Source: Companilactobacillus baiquanensis
GTDB lineage: Bacteria > Bacillota > Bacilli > Lactobacillales > Lactobacillaceae
Direction: 5' to 3'
DNA length: 64,000 nucleotides
NCBI RefSeq assembly: GCF_003946605.1
Contig: NZ_RHOQ01000001.1
Coordinates: 62,001 to 126,000, forward strand
The notes beneath the pieces were generated by a model. That model made no database searches. It was not told where the DNA came from and saw only the letters and a list, made by a program, of their open reading frames with translations. Both the position numbers and the translations under genes were made by a program. Below are positions 9,512-17,842 of the stretch, in pieces (positions within the stretch are counted from its first letter, which is position 1; each line of letters opens with the position of its first letter).

Positions 9512-10243
9512 ATGAATAATATTTATGACAATGAAAAGTTTTTTGAAAAATATAGTCAAATGAATCGCAGTGTAAACGGATTAGCCGGTGCTGGCGAATG
9601 GAGCACGTTGAAAAAGTTACTGCCTGATTTTACCGATAAAAAAGTTCTTGATCTGGGATGTGGATATGGCTGGCATGACAGATATGCAGTAGAAAATGGT
9701 GCTAGTAAAGTTATCGGCATTGATTTGTCTGAAAAAATGTTAACAGTCGCAAGAGAAAAGACGTCTAGTAAAAAAATTGAATATATTCAAGATGACATTT
9801 CAAAAATAGATTTTAAAGAGGATCAATTTGATATTGTTTTAAGTTCCTTAGCGTTACATTACGTTGAATCATTTGATGATTTAGTTAAAAAAATCAGTAA
9901 ATATCTTAAATCTAATGGAAAATTTATTTTTTCAGTTGAGCATCCTATTTTTACCGCACAAGGTAGTGAGGAGTGGGATTACGATAAAGACGGAAAAATA
10001 AAGAGTTTCCCAGTTGATAATTACTTCTATGAAGGAAAAAGAGAAACTGACTTTTTAGGTGAAACTGTTGTTAAATACCATAAAACTTTGACCACTTATA
10101 TTGATGGTCTGTTAACGAATGGTTTTAAAATCGATCGTCTTGTTGAACCAATGCCGCCAAAAGATATGATGAATATTGCTGGTATGAAAGATGAAATGCG
10201 TCGTCCGATGATGCTGATTATTTCAGTTACAAATGAAAACTAG
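9512..10243 (+). CDS. Class I SAM-dependent methyltransferase
   Basis: Stand-alone methyltransferase of 243 residues with a textbook SAM-binding motif I (VLDLGCGYGWH, about residues 45-55) followed by the IGIDLSEKML acidic-loop segment. The pattern resembles small-molecule methyltransferases of the UbiE/biotin-synthesis fold family, but the substrate cannot be predicted. A TAGGAG ribosome binding site lies right after the kinase terminator. Its own stop codon lies inside the next terminator hairpin. It is a monocistron upstream of the polysaccharide cluster and I see no evidence that it belongs to that cluster. Confidence 0.82.
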   Translation: MNNIYDNEKFFEKYSQMNRSVNGLAGAGEWSTLKKLLPDFTDKKVLDLGCGYGWHDRYAVENGASKVIGIDLSEKMLTVAREKTSSKKIEYIQDDISKIDFKEDQFDIVLSSLALHYVESFDDLVKKISKYLKSNGKFIFSVEHPIFTAQGSEEWDYDKDGKIKSFPVDNYFYEGKRETDFLGETVVKYHKTLTTYIDGLLTNGFKIDRLVEPMPPKDMMNIAGMKDEMRRPMMLIISVTNEN

Positions 10244-10271
10244 TAATCCGATTTTGGATTACTAGTTTTTT
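10236..10271 (+). terminator. Rho-independent terminator sharing its core with an intergenic repeat
   Basis: A perfect 14-base arm (10236-10249) pairs around the loop GATTTT and ends in a T tract. Positions 10242-10263 are identical to 18745-18766, the heart of a longer palindromic repeat. Confidence 0.92.
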
Positions 10272-10278
10272 CATGTTT

Positions 10279-10321
10279 ATTGTAATATTTACAATTTGAA
10301 TCGATTAAAAAAGTATATAAT
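10279..10321 (+). promoter_or_regulatory. Inverted repeat plus -10 element before the polysaccharide cluster
   Basis: ATTGTA (10279-10284) and TACAAT (10290-10295) form a perfect inverted repeat with a 5-base centre. A consensus TATAAT lies at 10316-10321, and no good -35 box is present at the right distance. This is the layout of an operator overlapping or replacing the -35 region. The binding protein is unknown. Confidence 0.45.
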
Positions 10322-10364
10322 GACCTATAATTATTTATGTAGATATACGGAAAGCTGTGCGTGT

Positions 10365-11483
10365 ATGAAAAAAATATTTATTTTATTATTGTTGTTGCCA
10401 TTAGTGCTTTTGTCGGGATGCAGTAGTGATGCCAAAGTCAATTTACCAAAAATGAGTTCCAGCAATTTTTTAAATAACAGCAGCTACGGTAATTATTCAG
10501 CTAAAAACAAGTTATTGGATAACTTTGTTAGTAAGAAGATGCTGACTAAACAAGGTATTTATACTAATTATCATCAAACCAATACCACAAAAAATGTCGC
10601 GACTGGTCATGAATTATTATCAGAATCGTCAGGTTTGTGGTTGGAGTATTTAGTTTATACACATCAATATAAGAAATATCGAGCGTTTTACAAAGAAACT
10701 AAGAAAACTTTCGATCAGGGAGATCAGTTTAGTTATCGCTATGATGCAAGTAAGAAGAAGCAGTCTAACGTCAATGCTACGCTGGATGATTTGAGAATTA
10801 TTCGTTCACTTCAAATGTATGCTCAAGCTACTAAAAATAGTAAATATCAAAAAGAAGCGGCGACTCGTTTTGCAAAACTAAAATCTGGTTCGATCCCTAA
10901 TGGTAAACTGGTAGATTTTTATGATACAAAGTCGAAAAAATCCAGTACCAATAGTTCTTTAGCCTATTATGATCTCAAAACTTTGAAGTATTTTGAATCT
11001 ACGTCAGCTAAAGAAAAAAAATATTACAAGAGTCAGCTAAAACTTGTACAAAAAGGATATCTTGGGGATGCTTTCCCTCTATATGCATCAAGTTATAGTT
11101 GGAGTTCCGGTAGTTATAGCAGTAAAGATCTTAATACGTCTGAGGCTTTAGAAACGATCTTGCATCTTTCGGAAGTTGGAAAAGTTAAGCAAGTAACGTT
11201 GAATTGGCTTGAACAACAAGTCAAACATCATAAGTTGTACAATACTTATTCCATTAATGGAACAGTCGTCGATAAGGACCAATCCACCGGTAGCTATGCT
11301 TTAGCAGCAATGATTTTTGCGAATGCCAAGGATAAAAAGATGTATAGGTATACTATGAAGGTGATGTGGAAATCACAAGTTACTGATAAGAGTTCACCTA
11401 TTTATGGAGCTTTAGGTATTAAACATTTAAAACAGGCTTATTCATTTAATAATTTGTATGGTTTAGTTGCATCAAAATATTGA
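10365..11483 (+). CDS. GH8-like glycoside hydrolase lipoprotein (PssZ/BcsZ-like)
   Basis: Predicted extracellular lipoprotein of 372 residues. A hydrophobic signal is followed by the lipobox LSGC with C19 as the lipidated residue. The mature part has an alpha-helical pattern and two segments like family 8 glycoside hydrolases: the LLSESSG stretch with E87 as candidate acid, and NATLDDL with D141/D142 as candidate base. Family 8 enzymes trim nascent polysaccharide in cellulose-type systems, and Listeria PssZ is such a hydrolase. The ATG at 10365 (GGAAAG 10 bases upstream) is preferred to an upstream in-frame start because it begins the signal peptide. First gene of the cluster. Family assignment is moderate. 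Confidence 0.72.
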   Translation: MKKIFILLLLLPLVLLSGCSSDAKVNLPKMSSSNFLNNSSYGNYSAKNKLLDNFVSKKMLTKQGIYTNYHQTNTTKNVATGHELLSESSGLWLEYLVYTHQYKKYRAFYKETKKTFDQGDQFSYRYDASKKKQSNVNATLDDLRIIRSLQMYAQATKNSKYQKEAATRFAKLKSGSIPNGKLVDFYDTKSKKSSTNSSLAYYDLKTLKYFESTSAKEKKYYKSQLKLVQKGYLGDAFPLYASSYSWSSGSYSSKDLNTSEALETILHLSEVGKVKQVTLNWLEQQVKHHKLYNTYSINGTVVDKDQSTGSYALAAMIFANAKDKKMYRYTMKVMWKSQVTDKSSPIYGALGIKHLKQAYSFNNLYGLVASKY

Positions 11484-11493
11484 GGGAATGAAT

Positions 11494-12978
11494 TTGAAAA
11501 AAATTGTGAAAGTGTTGAAAGAAAATTTTAGTAAATATATTTCTCCTGCACTATTTGCCATGATTTTAGCTGCGGTGATCAGTGGGATACTACTTTTTGT
11601 ACCACCGATTCATGGATATGCTGACAATGGTGACTTTTATCAAGCAATGACTACAAATGGTATTTATCGTTTAGGTCATGGTTCGATAAGTAATTATGTG
11701 ATAACAAAATTTGGTATTTATCAATATTTTAATGGGAATGGAATAAATGGATTTTCATCTCAATCTATATTTATTCAAATTGCTTTGTTGCTGAATAAAA
11801 TATTTTACAGTTCCAAATTTTTTGACATTAGATTTTTGGGGATCGTTTATTATGCGTTTTATTTAGGTGCTATTTATATGTTGACTAAAGCCCTAGTTTA
11901 TCCTTATAAAGCATTAAAAAGTTATGCCATAGCTTTGGTAGTTGTCGTTATGTTCACTGACTCCTCATTTATGTTGTATTTTAATTCCTTCTTTGTTCAG
12001 CCAGTGATGATTATTTCTTTGATATATGGATTTTCTTCAATATTGCTGTTAGGACGGCAAGTCTACAAAAAGAATTGGCCCTTAATAACACTTTTCTTTG
12101 TCAGCGTGATGATATTGATCACATCTGAAGCACAGAATGCTTTGTTAGCTTTGAGTTTTTCAATTGTAGCAATTGGGTTGATGTTTTTACCTCATTTTAA
12201 AACTAGAAGATTTGCAGTCGCACTTGGGATGCTGGCTCTTATTTGTTCGGGTGTATTTACATATACGACTATGAATAATGAAAGAGAAGTTGATCGGTAT
12301 CAATCATTCACGCACGGTGTCTTAATGGATGCTGGAGATCCTACTAGAAAAATTAAGAAAGAAGGGGTCAACGAACAATTTGCTTTATTGCAATCTCAAG
12401 ATTACTACCCGCAGACATATACGGCTGTTGAACCTCAAGGAAAGATGATCAAAACTCATTTGTTATCAAATGATGGGATAATTTGGAAATTAAAATATTT
12501 TTCTCATAATACTAAACAATTTGGTCAGTTAATAAATTTTGCTTCTCAAGGCATTATGTTTACCCAGGTTAGATCGGTTGGAAATTACGTTCCAAGTAGT
12601 AATAAACCAAAGGGACAAGTTAGATACTTTACTATATATAGTCAATTGATGGGCGACTTATTTCCAAGTAAATATGCATTTCTTGTTCTGCTGATAGTAG
12701 GCTTGGTAAGTTGCTACGGTGTTGGATTGTATTTAGATTATAAATCCAAGCAATCTCTTGGGGTCATGCGCTTTTTCTTAGTATTGGGACTAAGTACCAT
12801 CGTATTGTTTGTACCTGTAAATACGATTTTAAATTATGGTGTTATTAATATATCAGCCCATATTTTTATGGTTCCCTTATCTTTAGATTTGATGTTTATT
12901 TTGTTTATATCGGATGCTTTACATGATCGTTTGTGGAATACAGAAGTTAAAGAGGGGTCTTTGGATCATGCAAAATAG
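11494..12978 (+). CDS. Polytopic membrane protein of the polysaccharide cluster (PssA-like)
   Basis: Integral membrane protein of about 494 residues with many hydrophobic helices and an early HGYADNGDFYQ segment after the first helix. An extracytoplasmic insertion of roughly 100 polar residues comes before the last helices. It resembles GT-C or polymer-handling membrane proteins only in outline, and I do not recognise a catalytic motif. The start is probably TTG 11494, because GAGGG (11482-11486) is 7 bases away; the ATG at 11488 is too close. It lies 10 bases after the hydrolase gene and overlaps the next gene by 11 bases. The position matches pssA of Listeria. Confidence 0.65.
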   Translation: MKKIVKVLKENFSKYISPALFAMILAAVISGILLFVPPIHGYADNGDFYQAMTTNGIYRLGHGSISNYVITKFGIYQYFNGNGINGFSSQSIFIQIALLLNKIFYSSKFFDIRFLGIVYYAFYLGAIYMLTKALVYPYKALKSYAIALVVVVMFTDSSFMLYFNSFFVQPVMIISLIYGFSSILLLGRQVYKKNWPLITLFFVSVMILITSEAQNALLALSFSIVAIGLMFLPHFKTRRFAVALGMLALICSGVFTYTTMNNEREVDRYQSFTHGVLMDAGDPTRKIKKEGVNEQFALLQSQDYYPQTYTAVEPQGKMIKTHLLSNDGIIWKLKYFSHNTKQFGQLINFASQGIMFTQVRSVGNYVPSSNKPKGQVRYFTIYSQLMGDLFPSKYAFLVLLIVGLVSCYGVGLYLDYKSKQSLGVMRFFLVLGLSTIVLFVPVNTILNYGVINISAHIFMVPLSLDLMFILFISDALHDRLWNTEVKEGSLDHAK

Positions 12979-14521
12979 AGTTATCAAAGTTTTATTCCTT
13001 GTATTTTTGAGCATGATAATTGTTTTTGGATTCAATACTTCGCAAAAAGTAAATGCGGCTGAAAATAAAGATCAGGTCATGCTTGTATACGATTCTGAAA
13101 ATACGACAGATAAAGGAAACAAGAAAATTGATGCTTTGCAGCGTGTTTTAACTAGTATGAATTTAAAAGTCAGGACCTTGAGCCAATCAAAATATAAGTC
13201 CGGTATGTTGACTAAGAAGTATCTTGGAATAATTTCAATGGTCAATTGGGATCAAGTTGGATTTGTTAATAAATCGTTTATAAAAGATAGAAATAATTTT
13301 TCTGGAATCAAATTACATATTGGAAATAATATTTCTAAAGATGAAGTATCTTCGTTGGGTGCCAAATCAAGCAAATTATACCAACAACAACTTACTTTAA
13401 AAAATAAGGGTAGTAGTCAAATACTTCCATTTAGTGAAACTATAACTGTTTTGACTGATCTTCCCGACGGATCACAAACAATTGGGGTTTTAAATACTCA
13501 ACAACCTGATTTGAAGACTTATGGATATGGAATCATCAATGGTAAAAACGGTTATCTTCCTTATTTTGATTCGACTGGTTTAAGTTACCTTACAGCGGTA
13601 GAAATGATCTCTAAATTATTTGCTAAACAAGGTAGTTTTTTACCTATGTTGACTATTACCGGAGTATCGCCAATTAGTGATTTAAAAATGCTAGATAAAG
13701 TCAGTGAGTTTTGTTATAAAAACAAGATCCCATTTGCAATTAGTACTACTTCAGTTGCTGATAATACTGGAATGAAGGCTTTCACAAGATTTACTTCTGA
13801 GTTGCGTAATATTGAAAACAGAGGTGGGATCATCTTCATAAAATCTCCAGAAGTTGCTGGATCTGGGAATAACAGTAGCGAACTGCGACAAGTTTTAACT
13901 AGTTATATTGTCAGTCTTGCTAAGGATAAAGTTTATCCAGTTGGTATCAGTACAGATGGATTTTGGAATCAAGATAAAATTTTGCGAAAGAATTTTTTGA
14001 TGAGTGCTGATCATTGGATATTACTTCCAAATTCAAATGTTACTTATTTAAAGCAGGACAATAGATCCCAAATTGCTGACATGTCGTATTTGGGAATCAA
14101 AGCGTCGTCATTAAAAGACGTTAAAAAATCTGCAAAGACTAAATTCACGACCCCAACAGCAATTCTGTTTCCTTTACCAGGATCTAATGTGGAGTTAGCC
14201 AGTTTTAAAGAAGAAATCAACAAGTTTGTGTGGTTCAACCCGAAAAAAGCGGGAATGACGACTGCAATCAGTACAGGGACTTCGACAGTTTCCTTTAAGA
14301 ATGGTGATTATTTTGTTAACGGTAAGAAGGAAAATATTGATACAGCAAATTCTTCTAGTGTTTTCAATAAGACAATTAAAAAGAAAGCAGTATTGAAAAA
14401 TTATTTCAATGTTCAAGGAAACGTTTTAATGATTTTGTTTGCAGTCATAACAATTATTTTAATCATATTCATATTACTAGGCAGAAGAATTTATTGGAAT
14501 GGATTTAATAAGAGGAAGTGA
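12968..14521 (+). CDS. Membrane-anchored extracytoplasmic protein of the polysaccharide cluster (DUF2334/PssB-like)
   Basis: About 517 residues. An N-terminal signal anchor ending near NAAEN is followed by a large extracytoplasmic region and a C-terminal membrane helix (FNVQGNVLMILFAV onward) with a basic tail. The middle contains a TITGVSPISDLKML segment where DUF2334 deacetylase-like proteins carry a metal-binding core, but the expected Asp/His cluster is not obvious, so catalytic activity is doubtful. The ATG at 12968 has AGAGGGG 10 bases upstream and overlaps the previous gene; an upstream in-frame start at 12914 is not supported. The stop overlaps the glycosyltransferase start by 4 bases. 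Confidence 0.6.
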   Translation: MQNRVIKVLFLVFLSMIIVFGFNTSQKVNAAENKDQVMLVYDSENTTDKGNKKIDALQRVLTSMNLKVRTLSQSKYKSGMLTKKYLGIISMVNWDQVGFVNKSFIKDRNNFSGIKLHIGNNISKDEVSSLGAKSSKLYQQQLTLKNKGSSQILPFSETITVLTDLPDGSQTIGVLNTQQPDLKTYGYGIINGKNGYLPYFDSTGLSYLTAVEMISKLFAKQGSFLPMLTITGVSPISDLKMLDKVSEFCYKNKIPFAISTTSVADNTGMKAFTRFTSELRNIENRGGIIFIKSPEVAGSGNNSSELRQVLTSYIVSLAKDKVYPVGISTDGFWNQDKILRKNFLMSADHWILLPNSNVTYLKQDNRSQIADMSYLGIKASSLKDVKKSAKTKFTTPTAILFPLPGSNVELASFKEEINKFVWFNPKKAGMTTAISTGTSTVSFKNGDYFVNGKKENIDTANSSSVFNKTIKKKAVLKNYFNVQGNVLMILFAVITIILIIFILLGRRIYWNGFNKRK

Positions 14522-15780
14522 TAGGAATCACAGTCTTAGATGTATTCTTATTCATAGCAGTAATAGCAATTTGGGGAACCTTAGTAGTTAATCTTATTTT
14601 GACTATCGCTGGATATACTTGGTATCTTGGCCACGTCAATAAGCCCGATCCAAAATTACCAAAAGAAGTGCCTTTTGTATCCGTAATGGTTCCAGCACAT
14701 AATGAGGGTGTAGTTATTGTTAAAACCGTTCTATCTTTATTGTCCTTTGACTATCCTCAAGATAGATATGAGATCATCGTTATCAACGATAATTCAGATG
14801 ATAACTCGGCACAATTGCTGGCGAATCTTCAAGATAGATTTTCAAAAGAACGTTTGAAGGTCATCAACACTGATAAAACTAATGGTGGCAAAGGTAAATC
14901 CAATGCCCTGAATATTGGTCTTAAACAAGCAAAAGGCAGTATTATTTCAATTTATGATGCTGATAATACTCCCGAACACCAAGCGTTAAGAATTTTGGTA
15001 GCGGAGTTATTAAAAGATGATAAAGTGGCTGCGGTTATTGGTAAATTTAGAACACGTAATAAAATGGCAACTTTATTGACTAGATTTATTAATATTGAGA
15101 CCTTGTCTTTTCAGTGGATGGCACAGGCTGGAAGACAACAGTTATTTCATCTTTGTACGATTCCTGGGACTAATTATGTTATCCGTCGTAGTGTGATCGA
15201 AAAAGTTGGCGGTTGGGATGTTAAAGCCTTGGCTGAAGATACGGAAATTAGTTTCAGAGTTTATCGGATGGGTTATCGAATCAAATTTCAACCTAAAGCA
15301 GTAACTTGGGAACAAGAACCACAAACCTTAGGTGTATGGTTTCATCAACGAACCCGTTGGGTTAAAGGAAATATTTATGTAGTTGTTAAAAATGCTCATT
15401 TATTGTTTAAAAAAGAAGGTCGTAGAATTAGATTTGATTTACTGTACTTTTTATCAATATATTTCTTATTGATGACATCGTTAATTTTATCTGATTCAGT
15501 TTTTGTCCTCTCGGTAGCAGGTATAGTTCATTCTGATTTGCAGGGATTTAGCAATTCACTATGGTTATTTGCGGTTTTGATGTTTGTCATAAGTACTTTT
15601 TTGACAATAACGACCGAGCGAGGGGAATTAACCTTTAGCAATTTGTTGTTAATAATATTTATGTACTTGGTATATAGTCAAATGTGGCTTGCAGTTGCGG
15701 CCTATGGAATGGTGGGGTATATTCGTGAACAAGTATTTCATAAACAGGCAAAGTGGTATAAGACAAAGCGTTATCAATAA
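14518..15780 (+). CDS. Processive family 2 glycosyltransferase (polysaccharide synthase, PssC/BcsA-like)
   Basis: Membrane polysaccharide synthase of 420 residues. After an N-terminal helix, the GT2 domain shows VMVPAHNE (57-63), the first Asp in VINDNSDD, the DAD motif at 147-149, the catalytic ED pair at 240-241 and QRTRW at 277-281. These are the complete set for inverting processive enzymes such as cellulose, hyaluronan and PNAG synthases. Several helices follow. There is no PilZ domain, so nucleotide control must come from a partner. The GTG start sits on the previous stop (GTGA), only 2 bases from AGAGGA. The sugar polymer cannot be predicted. Confidence 0.88.
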   Translation: MIGITVLDVFLFIAVIAIWGTLVVNLILTIAGYTWYLGHVNKPDPKLPKEVPFVSVMVPAHNEGVVIVKTVLSLLSFDYPQDRYEIIVINDNSDDNSAQLLANLQDRFSKERLKVINTDKTNGGKGKSNALNIGLKQAKGSIISIYDADNTPEHQALRILVAELLKDDKVAAVIGKFRTRNKMATLLTRFINIETLSFQWMAQAGRQQLFHLCTIPGTNYVIRRSVIEKVGGWDVKALAEDTEISFRVYRMGYRIKFQPKAVTWEQEPQTLGVWFHQRTRWVKGNIYVVVKNAHLLFKKEGRRIRFDLLYFLSIYFLLMTSLILSDSVFVLSVAGIVHSDLQGFSNSLWLFAVLMFVISTFLTITTERGELTFSNLLLIIFMYLVYSQMWLAVAAYGMVGYIREQVFHKQAKWYKTKRYQ

Positions 15781-17842
15781 ATTTTTAATGGTGGTTTGTT
15801 TTGCTCTAGCAATAATATTTATCAGTAAAACAACAACTACAAATGTGTATGCAGATACCTACACACAACAGTTTCAAGATAATACGACTACTCTTTCCGG
15901 CAGATCAGTAGAATCGAATATGTATCTGACTAAGATGGATTATTGGGATGTAAAAAAAGTTACCTTTAACTTTAATTTTCAAGTGTCACAGTTAGCCTCA
16001 CGTGATAGTTCAGATATTACTGTTTCACTTAATGGTGTGAAATTTTATTCGTTCAGACCATCAAAAAAGATGGGCGTCCAAACTAAGGCTATTAATATAC
16101 CTGTAAAATTATTAGGCAAAAGTAACAAATTACAAATTGATGGTCAGGTTATTAGTTACGATAGAAGTAACAATTACCAGTTGGCACAAACGCCAGCTAA
16201 TTGGCTGACAGTCGAAAAAAGTTCCAATGTTAATTTCGACTATGATTTAAAAGATGCTGACGTTTCAATTAAATCTTTCTACGATCATTTTTTGGGTCAA
16301 GATACGATTTCAACCGCACATTCAAGAATCGCTACGGCAAATGATCCAACCGCAGATGAATTGACGGCAAGTATGATAGCTCTTGCTGGCGAGTCGCGAG
16401 TCGTAACTAATGTTAATGATCAAATCCCAGTCGTCAAAATGGATAATATGAATGTGGCAGTTGGTGATTATATTATGATTATTTCTAAATACGATCATCT
16501 GGCTAAAAAGTTTAAAGATCAGTTCGATAAAAACGATTTGAATGATCACGGAGTTATAAAAACTTTTTACGACAATGGTAAACATTATTTAATCGTTACA
16601 GCAAATAGTGGATCAATACTAAAACGTGCGGCTCGATTCATTGCTAATGCTGAATTAATGAAAGAAACGGCGACAGACACAGAAAAAATTACCGATAAAA
16701 CGGCCACATCGTCTGCTTCTTTGCACAGTGGCGATGTCAAAACTCTTACTTCGACTACGGATAAAATTACTGGGGTAGGTCATAGAGAAAATAATTACTT
16801 AATAAGTTTGCCCAATGATCGGACTAACGCTGATGGATCCGAAGTTCATTTAAAGTTTAGATATAGTAAAAATTTGAATTTTAAACGTTCGTTAGTAACT
16901 GTCAAGGTAAACGATACGATTTTAGGCAGCAAAAAATTAAGTTCAGTTAGAGCAAATGGAGATACTTTGAATTTGAAAGTACCTCGTGGTCTAAATCTAG
17001 GTAATAGTTTTACTGTAAATGTTGCTTTTGATTTGGAAATGAAAGATCAAAAAACTTCTGATAACAGTCAAACCCCTTGGGCAGAAATAGATAAAAATTC
17101 AAAGATGTTTGTCCAATCAAAAAGAAGTAATGATCTATTGTTTACAAATTATCCAACGATCTTTATTAATAATGAAACGTATGACAATATTGCGGTTGTT
17201 GCTCCACGTAATTTAAGTAATGATGATTTCAAAACATTAACGAATGTATTTAACTTGATTGGTAATTTTTCAAAGAGTAATACTGGTAATATCCAATTTT
17301 ATTCTAAAATTCCAAGTAAGAATGTTTTAAAGAATAAAAACGTTATCGTAATTGGTACACCCAAAAATAATTCAATGATCAAAAAGTTGAATCCTAAATT
17401 ATATTTTAAATATTCGAAGAATTTCAATCGAATCGTTTCCAATGAAAAATTAAGTATTGAACAAAATTATGGAAAAACTATCGGTACAGCGCAATTACTT
17501 CGTTCACCATATAATGATAAGCGCGGGATGATGGTTATTACGGGTGCCAATGATAATGCCGTTTATCTAGCTTCAACTCAAATTAATTTCCAGTCGAATA
17601 TTCAGCAGTATTCTGGTGATGGAATTGTTGTTGATGCTAATAATACGCATCACGGTTATCGTTTCAAAAAGAATAAAGCAATTGATGAATCATTGACTAC
17701 AAAACAACTGATAAGTAATAATACTCAATTGATCATCTATTTGATCATTGCCTTGGTCATTATTTTGATGATTGGTATTGCTGTATTTTTAGTTATGAGA
17801 AAGCAAGGTTTGATGAACGGAGGTAATAAAAATGGAAATTAA
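15725..17842 (+). CDS. BcsB-like polysaccharide synthase accessory protein
   Basis: About 705 residues with an N-terminal signal peptide ending around NVYADT, a large beta-rich extracytoplasmic region and one C-terminal membrane helix (about 20 hydrophobic residues before VMRKQG). This is the topology of BcsB, which holds the synthase and guides the nascent chain. The start is uncertain. GTG 15725 has GGTGGGG 7 bases upstream and overlaps the synthase gene by 56 bases; ATG 15788 has no ribosome binding site. Its fixed place between synthase and GGDEF-like gene matches pssD in Listeria. Assignment rests on topology, position and overall pattern. Confidence 0.72.
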   Translation: MNKYFINRQSGIRQSVINKFLMVVCFALAIIFISKTTTTNVYADTYTQQFQDNTTTLSGRSVESNMYLTKMDYWDVKKVTFNFNFQVSQLASRDSSDITVSLNGVKFYSFRPSKKMGVQTKAINIPVKLLGKSNKLQIDGQVISYDRSNNYQLAQTPANWLTVEKSSNVNFDYDLKDADVSIKSFYDHFLGQDTISTAHSRIATANDPTADELTASMIALAGESRVVTNVNDQIPVVKMDNMNVAVGDYIMIISKYDHLAKKFKDQFDKNDLNDHGVIKTFYDNGKHYLIVTANSGSILKRAARFIANAELMKETATDTEKITDKTATSSASLHSGDVKTLTSTTDKITGVGHRENNYLISLPNDRTNADGSEVHLKFRYSKNLNFKRSLVTVKVNDTILGSKKLSSVRANGDTLNLKVPRGLNLGNSFTVNVAFDLEMKDQKTSDNSQTPWAEIDKNSKMFVQSKRSNDLLFTNYPTIFINNETYDNIAVVAPRNLSNDDFKTLTNVFNLIGNFSKSNTGNIQFYSKIPSKNVLKNKNVIVIGTPKNNSMIKKLNPKLYFKYSKNFNRIVSNEKLSIEQNYGKTIGTAQLLRSPYNDKRGMMVITGANDNAVYLASTQINFQSNIQQYSGDGIVVDANNTHHGYRFKKNKAIDESLTTKQLISNNTQLIIYLIIALVIILMIGIAVFLVMRKQGLMNGGNKNGN

